A stretch of 64,000 bases of DNA. It comes from CAIVPM01 sp964477265. Lineage in GTDB: Bacteria; Bacteroidota; Bacteroidia; Chitinophagales; Chitinophagaceae. This document shows, piece after piece, positions 35,966 through 44,060 of this stretch (the first letter of the stretch is position 1; every line of letters starts with the position of its first letter). The position numbers and the translations under genes are program-made. The notes under the pieces are model-generated. The model was not told the origin of the DNA. It did not search any database and worked only from the letters and a program-made list of their open reading frames with translations. The stretch lies in the NCBI GenBank assembly GCA_964477265.1, contig CAYZDJ010000006.1:113858-177857 (forward strand), in the 5' to 3' direction.

Positions 35966-36000
35966 TTCACGCAAAGAAACAAAGATGACAAAGACACAAA
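35966..36000. repeat. Dispersed ACGCAAAG-type repeat upstream of the 2-hydroxyacid dehydrogenase
   Basis: Contains CACGCAAAGAAACAAAGATG followed by ACAAAGACACAAA, the same phrase type as 23054-23090. It lies between the ends of rsmA and the dehydrogenase start. Confidence 0.5.
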
Positions 36001-36051
36001 AAAGAATAATGAATAATCATAAAATCATTTCAATCATTCTGGCAATTCTTA

Positions 36052-36807
36052 TTATTTCATTTTAAAACTAAGGTCAGCAAAATCTTGAATACTCAACTGT
36101 TCTGCACGTTTGGTAAAAATTTCATCTTGCAAAACATCAGCTTCAAACAAAGGCTTTAATGGATTACGCAACATTTTTCTTCTTTGATTAAAAGCAGTTT
36201 TTACAAGCATGGTAAACTTTCTTTCGTCTGCAAAAACAACAGGCTGTTCTTTTCTTGTTAATCGTATTACACCACTCATAACTTTTGGTGGAGGATTAAA
36301 GCATGTTGGTGCCACATCAAACAAATATTCAACATCGTAAAATGCCTGAATCAACACACTAATGATTCCATAAGTTTTGCTACCATAGTTTGCTGCAACT
36401 CTTTCTGCCACTTCTTTCTGGAACATTCCAATTACAACAGGCACTTGTTGTTTCCAATCTAAAACCTTAAATAAAATTTGTGTAGAAATATTGTAAGGGA
36501 AATTGCCAACCACTGTAAACTCATTTTCAAAAGGCGGTGTTGTTTGCAAAAAATCTTGGTGAATAATTGTGCTTTGCAAAGCAGGGAAAGTGTGCTTTAA
36601 ATATTTCACTTTTTCATCGTCAAGCTCAACTGCTTTAAAGTTTATATTTTCAAATTCAAGTAAATGTTTTGTTAAGGCCCCAGCTCCTGGCCCAACCTCA
36701 ACAAGATTTTCAAAAGTTGATTGTTGCAAAGCAGCAACTATTTGCTTACAAATATTTTCATCTTTTAAAAAATGTTGCCCTAAACTTTTTTTGAGTGTGT
36801 ATTGCAT
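36052..36807 (-). CDS. rsmA: RsmA (KsgA), 16S rRNA dimethyladenosine transferase
   Basis: Dimethylates two adjacent adenosines near the 3' end of 16S rRNA, a late step of small-subunit assembly; loss gives kasugamycin resistance. The 251-residue protein has the N-terminal KKSLGQHFLKDENI, the SAM-binding VEVGPGAGALTKHLL, the catalytic NFPYNIST motif and a C-terminal FNQRRKMLRNPLKPL. The ATG at 36807 is right. It lies 19 bp after the stop of the DUF4846 gene on the same strand, so they may share a transcript. Confidence 0.95.
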   Translation of the reverse strand: MQYTLKKSLGQHFLKDENICKQIVAALQQSTFENLVEVGPGAGALTKHLLEFENINFKAVELDDEKVKYLKHTFPALQSTIIHQDFLQTTPPFENEFTVVGNFPYNISTQILFKVLDWKQQVPVVIGMFQKEVAERVAANYGSKTYGIISVLIQAFYDVEYLFDVAPTCFNPPPKVMSGVIRLTRKEQPVVFADERKFTMLVKTAFNQRRKMLRNPLKPLFEADVLQDEIFTKRAEQLSIQDFADLSFKMK

Positions 36808-36826
36808 TGCAGCAAAGATATTGGCA

Positions 36827-37618
36827 TTACCAACTTTTTAGTTGTTGCCAGTAAAATCTATAGCCAGGTGTTATTAAATTATCAGTAGTATCAACCTTAT
36901 ACCATGGAGATAGAGATTTATCATTTGGGTTAATAACTATGTGCATGCTTTGAGAAGGCATAAAGCTTTGTGCCAATAAAAATATTTTTTCATTGGTAGA
37001 TTTATTAACTGCACAATCCACTACAATCATTGCGTGGCCTGGGCTTCCACCTTTTACAAACACGTCACCAATAGTTAAGTCATTTGCATTTTGTTTTGCA
37101 TAAAGCATATCTTCAAGGTTATAAGTACCGCAATTTATAAATACCTGCTGCATAAATATTGAATATCCTTTCTCATAAGTTTCAACTTCGGTATGCTTTA
37201 AAAACTCCTGAAAATTATAAGTTTGACGATTGTTCTTAAATTCAATTTTATCATATTCTTTCCTCTTAAAAAAATACTCAGCCCTTAATCTCATTATAGC
37301 ATCAGCACATTGCTGTAAATCCTTATTTGGCATATCAATATCAAGTACTGCATAATGAGATTGCTGGTCTTCTTTCTTTGTTCCATCATAATAATACACT
37401 GTATTATCGTTTTTTAAAGCAAAATGCTGAAGGTAAAATTCAAAGGTGTTACTGTCAGTCATAATTCTTTCAAATCCTTTAGGCATAGGTATTTGGTTAA
37501 TGGCATTAATAACAATACTATCCCTTCTTTCTACAATATTTTTATTTATTTGTTTAGGATTGCTGTTGCAGGCAAGTGTTATAAATACAACAATAAATAG
37601 CAGTAAATGTTTTTGCAT
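36827..37618 (-). CDS. DUF4846 family lipoprotein
   Basis: A 263-residue exported protein with lipobox VFITLAC and acylated Cys17. The body matches DUF4846, a Bacteroidota-rich family of unknown function: PMPKGFERI, a QSHYAVLDIDMPNKDLQQCA block, RLRAEYFFKRKEYDKI and VFVKGGSPGHAMIVVDCA. Conserved Gly-His and Asp-Cys in that last motif are suggestive of a catalytic site, but no activity is established. It sits upstream of rsmA (19 bp) on the same strand. Confidence 0.75.
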   Translation of the reverse strand: MQKHLLLFIVVFITLACNSNPKQINKNIVERRDSIVINAINQIPMPKGFERIMTDSNTFEFYLQHFALKNDNTVYYYDGTKKEDQQSHYAVLDIDMPNKDLQQCADAIMRLRAEYFFKRKEYDKIEFKNNRQTYNFQEFLKHTEVETYEKGYSIFMQQVFINCGTYNLEDMLYAKQNANDLTIGDVFVKGGSPGHAMIVVDCAVNKSTNEKIFLLAQSFMPSQSMHIVINPNDKSLSPWYKVDTTDNLITPGYRFYWQQLKSW

Positions 37619-37674
37619 ATCATTAAAAATGAACTGCTAACATCTGCAATAAAAACAAAATAAAAAGTTAAAAA

Positions 37675-37700
37675 AATGGCTGCTTAAATAAGCAGCCATT
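37675..37700 (-). terminator. Intrinsic terminator of the lipoprotein pair
   Basis: A perfect 12-bp stem (AATGGCTGCTTA, 37675-37686, with 37689-37700) and a 2-nt loop, followed on the minus strand by TTTTTT. It lies 21 bp after the stop at 37721. Confidence 0.9.
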
Positions 37701-37720
37701 ATATAATTTGTATGTCAATT

Positions 37721-38470
37721 TTAATTGTGTTTTACAACATCTGGGTATATGTAAAAGATTGCATTGGTGTAAGGGGTAATATTACCTGGGGTGGTTAATA
37801 AAATACTGTAAAAACCTTTCGCATCAAATGGCACATCTGTTCTTCTGCTGGTTGTTAATGTATCGTTATACATGCTTATTCTATACGTGCCTGCAACTAT
37901 AGGTTTAAAATAAGTATAACCCGAATATGTTACATGGTCTAAAAAATTTCTGTTTTTCTGGTCAAAGTCATCGCCACCAGGGCTTGAAACCCTCACGTTG
38001 ATATAGTTATAATAAGCTTCTGTCCTAAAATCTAAAACCCTTATTGCTGCTGAACTTGAGCCTAATGTTTGAGACATATCATCCTTTACTAAGTTATATT
38101 TCCACTCATTACCCACCTTATAAAAGAAACAAGAATATTTAGTATTTCTTACCAAATCAAGTGTAGTGCCTAGCAAAACACTTTTATTTGGATATCCTAT
38201 AGAGATTGTATTGGTGCCTTCTTTTGCCTGTAAATAACTTGATGCATAATACTTAGCAATAGATGTAACTTTTTTTCCATTCAACAAAACATCTTTACTG
38301 TTCTGATCAAATACATCATAAAATTTTATACTAGGTGCTGTATCTGAAGTAGGAGTAGTTGTGGTAGTTGTGGTGGTATTGCTATTAAGGGGTGTATACT
38401 TTGTACACGCAACAAGAATAGTACTAAACAGCACAACTGCAATAAGGTGATATAAATAATTTCTCTTCAT
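37721..38470 (-). CDS. Lipoprotein with DUF4397-like domain, poly-Thr linker
   Basis: A 249-residue lipoprotein: signal peptide with lipobox STILVAC and Cys22 followed by TKYTPLNSN, then eight consecutive Thr residues, then a beta-rich domain resembling DUF4397 (IKFYDVFDQNSKDVLLNGKK, AAIRVLDFRTEAYYNYINVR). DUF4397 proteins are Ig-like surface proteins without known enzyme activity. It lies 4 bp downstream of a related lipoprotein gene (38475-39371); both share the CTKYxP-poly-Thr beginning, so the pair looks like a tandem duplication. A strong terminator follows. Confidence 0.65.
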   Translation of the reverse strand: MKRNYLYHLIAVVLFSTILVACTKYTPLNSNTTTTTTTTPTSDTAPSIKFYDVFDQNSKDVLLNGKKVTSIAKYYASSYLQAKEGTNTISIGYPNKSVLLGTTLDLVRNTKYSCFFYKVGNEWKYNLVKDDMSQTLGSSSAAIRVLDFRTEAYYNYINVRVSSPGGDDFDQKNRNFLDHVTYSGYTYFKPIVAGTYRISMYNDTLTTSRRTDVPFDAKGFYSILLTTPGNITPYTNAIFYIYPDVVKHN

Positions 38471-38474
38471 TTTT

Positions 38475-39371
38475 TTAGTTATGTCTTGTTACATAATAAA
38501 ATGGAATAGGTATTTGTCCTCTGCTAGAACTTGTGTAACCCACTGCTCCAGAAAACACAGTATATTTTTTTCCAGCATCAAACACATTCTGAAAGCTAAG
38601 AACAGCACTGTCTCTATAATAAAAACTAACTGTGCTTAGGCCTGGTGTTATTGAATTAAAGTTATTGAACGATGAATCCAATCTATGATCTAAATATATT
38701 CTGTTTGGTGTCCAAAAATTATCTACATAGTTAGTAACCCTGTATTTAATGGGAACTGTAGTAGTGTATGGATCTAACGATACAAATCTTACTTGCGATG
38801 TTCCTGATGCTGGCACTGTTTGGTCATTATACAACAATGTTTCAGCAGATGCATACTGTGGACTCTTAAACACAATCCAGCTATAGTAACTGTATGGCCT
38901 CAAAAAATAATATCCATATGAATAAGCTGGGTCACTGGTACTGCCACTACCAATTTTATATTTTAGTGTAGATTGCCCTGCATATAGTGAAGTATAACTT
39001 CCATCTGTTTTTAAAGATGCAGAGTCATTAATAGTAATATATGCAGAACTTGCACCAGTAAAAATAAATGGTTGTACATAGGCTAATAGGTTGTTGGAAG
39101 ATGAACCACCACCTGAACTGCCACTTCCTGAACCACTACCACTGCTGCCAGAACCACTGCTGCCACTACCTGAACCACCATAAGGTGGTAAAGGATCAGG
39201 CCCACTGCCACTGCTTCCACCACTACTACTACCAGACGTAGTGGTTGTAGTGGTTGTGGTTGATTTGTAATTAGGATTATATTTTGTGCATGCTATCAAA
39301 AACAACATCAAACACAGCCCTATTGCAAAGCCCTGACTAATTTGAAATTTTTTACTTGAATATTTTTTCAT
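38475..39371 (-). CDS. Lipoprotein with Ser/Gly-rich linker and DUF4397-like domain
   Basis: A 298-residue protein from the ATG at 39371 (the frame opens ten codons earlier). The signal ends in a lipobox LFLIAC followed by TKYNPNYKS, a run of eight Thr, then about 50 residues of almost pure Ser and Gly with a PDPLPPYGG island, then a beta-rich domain (AYITINDSASLKTDGSY, TSQVRFVSLDPYTTT). The linker would hold the domain away from the membrane. It precedes its shorter paralogue by 4 bp. The Ser/Gly tract is low-complexity DNA of ACTGCC/ACC triplets and may vary in length between strains. Confidence 0.65.
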   Translation of the reverse strand: MKKYSSKKFQISQGFAIGLCLMLFLIACTKYNPNYKSTTTTTTTTSGSSSGGSSGSGPDPLPPYGGSGSGSSGSGSSGSGSGSGSSGGGSSSNNLLAYVQPFIFTGASSAYITINDSASLKTDGSYTSLYAGQSTLKYKIGSGSTSDPAYSYGYYFLRPYSYYSWIVFKSPQYASAETLLYNDQTVPASGTSQVRFVSLDPYTTTVPIKYRVTNYVDNFWTPNRIYLDHRLDSSFNNFNSITPGLSTVSFYYRDSAVLSFQNVFDAGKKYTVFSGAVGYTSSSRGQIPIPFYYVTRHN

Positions 39372-39589
39372 AAACACCCTTTTATTATTACTAAAGTACA
39401 CACACTATTACAAACATGCGTACAAGCATTTTTTTTGGGTATGGATATTAAACTGCCTAAAAAATCGGTACATTCTTCTTTAACTTACTATGAACGGCTA
39501 TTACTAAAAAAATATTGTGTTGAGGCACAGTTAATTATTTTTTTAGAGGTAATTTCAACACGAAGAGTTGTAAAATACATACGCACTAC

Positions 39590-40468
39590 CTAAAAACATT
39601 CTTTAATTCCTTCATCAAAAGCTAAAGGATTAAAATCTAAATCTTGTTTGGCTTTATCAATATTTAAAATGCTTCGCTTGGCACGTTTTACTAATTCGTT
39701 AAAGTTATTTTCTGTCACAGGCTCTATTAATCCTTCATTTAAACCCAAGTGCAGAGCAGTTTTAACAGCCATCTCATATGGTGTAATAATTTGCGAACCT
39801 CCTAAATTGTATATACCTGTTTTTTTATTTACTATAATAGTCTCAATGGCTTTGCAAATATCATCTATAAAAACTGGGGTTCTGAACTGGTCGTTTACAA
39901 CTTTAATATGAACATTGTTTTGCAAACTATTTTGCACCCATTGCACAAAGGTTTTTCTTGCTCCTAATAAAGCTTTTCCATACATAAATACTGGGCGAAT
40001 GATGGTATAATTATCTGTAGTTTGCTTTACAATTTGCTCTGCTAATATTTTACTTTCAGCATAAAAATTTGGTGGGTTAGTATCATCTTCTTCTTTATGA
40101 TTATTGCCTTCACCAAAAATAAAATCGGTGCTTGTGAAAATAAAATGAGCATTATACCGGATTGAATTTTCAGTTAAATATTTTGTTGCATCAACATTTG
40201 TTTTTAAACAAAGCTGTTTGTTGTTTTCACAATCATCAGGCTTACTCATTGCTGCACAATGTACAACTACATTGGGTTTAATAGCATCAATTATTTTTTT
40301 CACTTCAGTTTCATTTGTTATGTCACAGCAAAAATTTGTCACTTCTAATATCTCATCATTTATAAATTCGTTTTTTGTAATACTAAAAAGTTCTTGATTT
40401 TTATTTTGAAAAAAATGTAAAAGATGGCGTGCCAAAAAACCATTAGCACCTGTAATTAAAATTTTCAT
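39590..40468 (-). CDS. SDR-family NAD(P)-dependent reductase, RfbD-like
   Basis: A 292-residue extended short-chain dehydrogenase resembling dTDP-4-dehydrorhamnose reductase: GANGFLARHLLHFF glycine motif at 7-20, VVHCAAMSKPDDCE, FTSTDFIFGEG and the YxxxK pair in FYAESKILAEQI, then IIRPVFMYGK. RfbD reduces the 4-keto sugar to dTDP-L-rhamnose, but the usual rfbABC partners are absent, and related proteins serve other deoxysugar paths. It seems monocistronic with divergent pfkA 138 bp upstream. Confidence 0.75.
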   Translation of the reverse strand: MKILITGANGFLARHLLHFFQNKNQELFSITKNEFINDEILEVTNFCCDITNETEVKKIIDAIKPNVVVHCAAMSKPDDCENNKQLCLKTNVDATKYLTENSIRYNAHFIFTSTDFIFGEGNNHKEEDDTNPPNFYAESKILAEQIVKQTTDNYTIIRPVFMYGKALLGARKTFVQWVQNSLQNNVHIKVVNDQFRTPVFIDDICKAIETIIVNKKTGIYNLGGSQIITPYEMAVKTALHLGLNEGLIEPVTENNFNELVKRAKRSILNIDKAKQDLDFNPLAFDEGIKECF

Positions 40469-40568
40469 TTAACAATATTAGCAGAAGTGTAATGTTTAAG
40501 ATGATAATCAGTAAGATTTTAAATAATATTGCACAGTGCAGTTTAAGAAAATTTAATTTTCAAACCCC

Positions 40569-40576
40569 TATATTTG
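40569..40576 (+). promoter_or_regulatory. Candidate -7 promoter element of pfkA
   Basis: TATATTTG matches the Bacteroidota TAnnTTTG consensus, 31 bp before the pfkA ATG at 40607. Upstream, GTTTAAG at 40541-40547 gives only a weak TTTG-like -33 element. Confidence 0.4.
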
Positions 40577-40606
40577 CTATGTGTACTCTTTACACATTTG
40601 TTATTT

Positions 40607-41593
40607 ATGAGCAATAAAAAAGTTACTAGAATTGGAGTAATGACAAGTGGTGGCGATTCGCCAGGAATGAATGCTGCAATACGTTCTGTGGTAAGAACAG
40701 GCATCTACAATGGTCTTGAAGTTTTTGGTATTGTGCGTGGTTATACAGGTTTAATTGAAAACGATATTTACCAAATGGATTCGCGTAGTGTTGCCAATAT
40801 TATTCAACGTGGTGGTACTATTTTAAAAACTGCTCGCAGCAAGGCTTTTACTACAACTGAAGGCAGAAAAATTGCTTATGAAAATTTAAAAAAACATGGC
40901 ATTGATGGTTTGGTAATAATTGGTGGCGATGGCAGTTTTAAAGGGGCTCAAACTTTCAGCAACGAGTATGATATTCCTTGCATTGGTTTACCAGGAACTA
41001 TTGATAAAGATATTGCTGGAACCGATGTTACCATTGGTTTTGATACAGCTGTTAATACTGCAGTTGAAGCAATAGATAAAATTCGTGATACAATGGATGC
41101 ACACGACAGGTTATTTATTGTAGAGGTAATGGGAAGGGATGCTGGCTATATTGCATTACACAGTGGTATTGCAACTGGTGCAGAAAACATTTTAATACCT
41201 GAAACAAAAACTGATATTGACGATTTAATAGCATCTTTAACAGAAAAGGAAAAGAGAAGGAAACTGGTGAATCTTGTTGTAGTGGCTGAGGGTGGTGAGT
41301 ATGGAGATGCAAATAAATTGGATGCTATTATAAAAGAAAGAATTCCTACAGCAGATACTCGTGTGTGTATTTTAGGTCATATACAACGTGGAGGTTCGCC
41401 AACATGCGAAGACAGATTAATTGCAAGCCACATGGGTTACTATGCAGTAGAAAGTTTATTAATAGGCAGGCACAATGTAATGGTTGGAGTTATAAATAAT
41501 AAAATTCACTATACACCATTAGATAAAGCTGTTAAAGAAAAACAAAAGATTGGAGTTGAGTGGATGAAGATTGTAAAAATATTGGCGAGCTAA
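40607..41593 (+). CDS. pfkA: PfkA, ATP-dependent 6-phosphofructokinase
   Basis: Phosphorylates fructose 6-phosphate to the 1,6-bisphosphate. From the ATG at 40607 (the frame is open to 40574) the protein has 328 residues. Motifs are VMTSGGDSPGMNAAIRS at 11-27, IIGGDGSFKGA with Gly at the position that in PPi-dependent enzymes is Asp, and the catalytic PGTIDKDIAGTD with Asp133. The residue after it in E. coli PfkA is Asn (TIDND); here it is Lys. The RGGSPTCEDRLIAS motif is intact. pyk follows after a 74-bp spacer that is one long inverted repeat. Confidence 0.95.
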   Translation: MSNKKVTRIGVMTSGGDSPGMNAAIRSVVRTGIYNGLEVFGIVRGYTGLIENDIYQMDSRSVANIIQRGGTILKTARSKAFTTTEGRKIAYENLKKHGIDGLVIIGGDGSFKGAQTFSNEYDIPCIGLPGTIDKDIAGTDVTIGFDTAVNTAVEAIDKIRDTMDAHDRLFIVEVMGRDAGYIALHSGIATGAENILIPETKTDIDDLIASLTEKEKRRKLVNLVVVAEGGEYGDANKLDAIIKERIPTADTRVCILGHIQRGGSPTCEDRLIASHMGYYAVESLLIGRHNVMVGVINNKIHYTPLDKAVKEKQKIGVEWMKIVKILAS

Positions 41594-41594
41594 T

Positions 41595-41655
41595 CCCTAC
41601 CCTAAAGGGAGTTGAAAATATTAAAAAAATAATGTAAACCCCCTTTAGGGTAGGG
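41595..41655. repeat. GC-rich inverted repeat between pfkA and pyk
   Basis: CCCTACCCTAAAGGG (41595-41609) is mirrored perfectly by CCCTTTAGGGTAGGG (41641-41655) around a 31-nt AT-rich loop. Each arm is itself nearly palindromic. It could act as an attenuator or processing hairpin between the two glycolytic genes, but related C/G-rich words at 59544-59564 and 59615-59646 suggest a dispersed element. Confidence 0.7.
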
Positions 41656-41667
41656 GTAAATAATTTT

Positions 41668-43158
41668 ATGACAAACTTAAATAAATACTTACATCAGGAT
41701 ATGGATAAAGGAGCTGGAATTGAACATTCAAATCATAGAACAAAAATTGTTGCAACAGTTGGGCCTGCCTGCGATACGTATGACAAATTGCTTGAACTTG
41801 TGAAGGTTGGCGTAAATGTTTTTCGCTTAAACTTTAGCCACGGCACACACGAAGACAAGGCAAAAATTATTGAACACATTCGCAACATAAATACCACAGA
41901 ACCCTACAACATAGCTATTCTTGGCGATTTGCAAGGTCCTAAACTGCGTGTTGGAGAAATAGAAAACAATGCACTTGATTTACAGGTTGGTGATATATTA
42001 ACTTTTACCAATACCAAGTGTGTTGGCACAAAAGAAAAAATTTATGTAAGCTATCCAAACCTTGCAGGAGACGTAAAGGTTGGCAACATCATTATGATTG
42101 ATGATGGAAAAATTGAAGTAAGGGTAGTTGACATTACAAAAGAAAGAGATGTAAAGGTGCAGGTAACACTTGGTGGTATTTTATCGTCAAAAAAAGGAAT
42201 TAATTTACCCGATACAAAAATTTCGCTACCAGCATTAACCGAAAAAGATTTAATTGATTTAGAATTTATTATTGAGCAAAAGCTTGATTGGGTTGCATTA
42301 AGTTTTGTAAGAAGCGTAAAGGATATTGTAATTTTAAGGAATAAATTAGACGAGAAAAAAAGCAAGACAAAAATAATTGCCAAGATTGAGAAACCAGAAG
42401 CATTAGTTAATATTAGAGATATTATTTTGGAGAGTGATGCTATTATGATTGCACGTGGAGACCTTGGCGTTGAGTTGCCTGTTGAGCAAGTGCCTTTAAT
42501 ACAAAGAGAGTTAATTAGAAAATGCATTCATCGTGCTAAGCCAGTTATTGTGGCTACGCAAATGATGGAAAGCATGATTGACAGAACAAAGCCAAACCGT
42601 AGCGAAATTACTGACGTAGCTAACGCTGTACTTGAAGGTGCAGATGCTGTAATGCTTAGTGGAGAAACTGCTGCTGGCAATCATCCTGCTTTGGTTGTAG
42701 AAACTATGTGTAAAATTATACGCCAAGTTGAGCAAACTGAATACAGGTATAATAGAGAAGAAGACTTAAAACCACAATCTCATTCACCATCTTTTTTAAG
42801 CGATGCAGTTTGCTACAATGCCTGTAAAATAAGTAAGGATTTAAATGCAAATGCTTTAATAGGCATGACACAAAGTGGTTACACAGCTTTTATGCTAAGT
42901 AGTTACAGGCCCGAAAGTCCTATTTATATTTTTACTAAAGAAAGAAGCCTGGTAAATCAATTAAGTTTAAGCTGGGGTGTAAGGGCATTTTTTTACAACG
43001 AAGAAGAAAGCCTTGACACAATTGTAACAGACCAGATAAATATTTTAAAGAACAGGGGATTTTTACAAACAGGAGATGTGGTAGTAAATACTGGCAGCAC
43101 TCCAATTCATTTGCACTTGCCTACTAATGTTATTAAAGTAACAAAGGTTGATGAGTAA
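41668..43158 (+). CDS. pyk: Pyk, pyruvate kinase
   Basis: Converts phosphoenolpyruvate and ADP to pyruvate and ATP. The 496-residue protein has the N-terminal TKIVATVGPACDTY and RLNFSHGTHEDKA, the ILGDLQGPKLRVG block, the active-site signature IIAKIEKPEALVNI with catalytic Lys and the metal-binding Glu, and MIARGDLGVELP. The C-terminal domain (about 370-496) has the usual alpha/beta fold. The first 15 residues extend the common start; an internal ATG at residue 12 is possible. It forms a glycolytic pair with pfkA and ends at a very strong terminator. Confidence 0.95.
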   Translation: MTNLNKYLHQDMDKGAGIEHSNHRTKIVATVGPACDTYDKLLELVKVGVNVFRLNFSHGTHEDKAKIIEHIRNINTTEPYNIAILGDLQGPKLRVGEIENNALDLQVGDILTFTNTKCVGTKEKIYVSYPNLAGDVKVGNIIMIDDGKIEVRVVDITKERDVKVQVTLGGILSSKKGINLPDTKISLPALTEKDLIDLEFIIEQKLDWVALSFVRSVKDIVILRNKLDEKKSKTKIIAKIEKPEALVNIRDIILESDAIMIARGDLGVELPVEQVPLIQRELIRKCIHRAKPVIVATQMMESMIDRTKPNRSEITDVANAVLEGADAVMLSGETAAGNHPALVVETMCKIIRQVEQTEYRYNREEDLKPQSHSPSFLSDAVCYNACKISKDLNANALIGMTQSGYTAFMLSSYRPESPIYIFTKERSLVNQLSLSWGVRAFFYNEEESLDTIVTDQINILKNRGFLQTGDVVVNTGSTPIHLHLPTNVIKVTKVDE

Positions 43159-43174
43159 TCTCATAAACATTTAT

Positions 43175-43220
43175 CATAAAAAAAGAGAGAAAAAGTAAAT
43201 TTTTTCTCTCTTTTTTTATG
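43175..43220. terminator. Terminator after pyk
   Basis: A perfect 20-bp inverted repeat (arms 43175-43194 and 43201-43220; left arm CATAAAAAAAGAGAGAAAAA) with a 6-nt loop lies 17 bp after the pyk stop. The right arm is T-rich, so it should stop transcription from the plus strand and possibly both strands. Confidence 0.85.
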
Positions 43221-43317
43221 CCTCACTAAAAATATAACACATTAATAATCACACTTAAAATATCCTATTTTTGGTTACCCAACTCTTTTAAAACAATTAA
43301 TACTTGTAAAACGTTTT

Positions 43318-44060
43318 ATGAAAACAGCAAAAATTCAAATTGCATTTGCCGAAGATTTAGAAAGTCATAGAAAGCAAATTATTGAAGCCATAAACCAAAC
43401 CAAAAATTATCAGTTATTAATAAAGCCATTAGTGGCCGAGACTTAATATTACAACTTAAGCGTACAAAAAAATTACCTACTTTAGTTTTAATGGATATGC
43501 AAATGCCTTGCTGCGATGGGCTTTTAGCAACAATTATTTGCAAACGATTATTTCCACAACTAAAAGTTGTTGGGCTTTCATCTCATACAGATGGAATTGT
43601 AGTTAGTGAATTTTATGCAGAAGAAGGAGACACTTTTTTATCAAAATTTATTATTACAAAATCTGCACTTTCAACACAGGCATACAAAGACAGTGAAATA
43701 TTTGAGAAAGCTTTAAATCATATTTTAAATTCGAACGAAAGGTTTGCAGATGTAATGCTTGAAGATGATGGCTCAAAATTTATAAACAGGTTAAGCACCA
43801 AACAAATTATTGCAAAAAATCATTTGCATTTAAAGAATACAGAAATAATCTATTTGCAACTAAATGCAGCCGGCTTTAACAGAGAAGAAATTGCTGAATT
43901 AATGGACAAAAGCGAAGCTTCAATACAAAAATATTGCGATAAACTTCACCATACTTATAATGTCAAAAATCACTTCGATTTAATAAACATTGCTATCAAT
44001 AATGGAATTGTAAAATTGGTGCGAATTTATCAACCACCACCAGCCTTAGTATTCGATTAA
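43318..44060 (+). pseudogene. LuxR/FixJ-type response regulator broken by a frameshift in the receiver domain
   Basis: Translation from the ATG at 43318 gives MKTAKIQIAFAEDLESHRKQ and onward, the start of a receiver domain, but stops at 43446. The rest of the receiver continues in another frame (AISGRDLILQLKRTKKLPTL, then VLMDMQMPCCDG with the phosphorylatable Asp) and then a helix-turn-helix output domain (FNREEIAELMDKSEASIQKY). One base appears to be missing between about 43385 and 43444. Joined, the protein would be about 246 residues, the normal size. Either a true pseudogene or an assembly/sequencing error; no histidine kinase lies nearby. Confidence 0.8.

Noticed and set aside
39100..39260. 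Ser/Gly-rich low-complexity DNA as a possible CRISPR-like or tandem repeat
   Set aside because: It is translated in frame as the stalk of a lipoprotein and has no spacer-repeat structure.
43384..43446. Programmed frameshift in the response regulator
   Set aside because: The only slippery-like string (CCAAAAATT) lacks the XXXYYYZ pattern, and there is no downstream hairpin or pseudoknot candidate.
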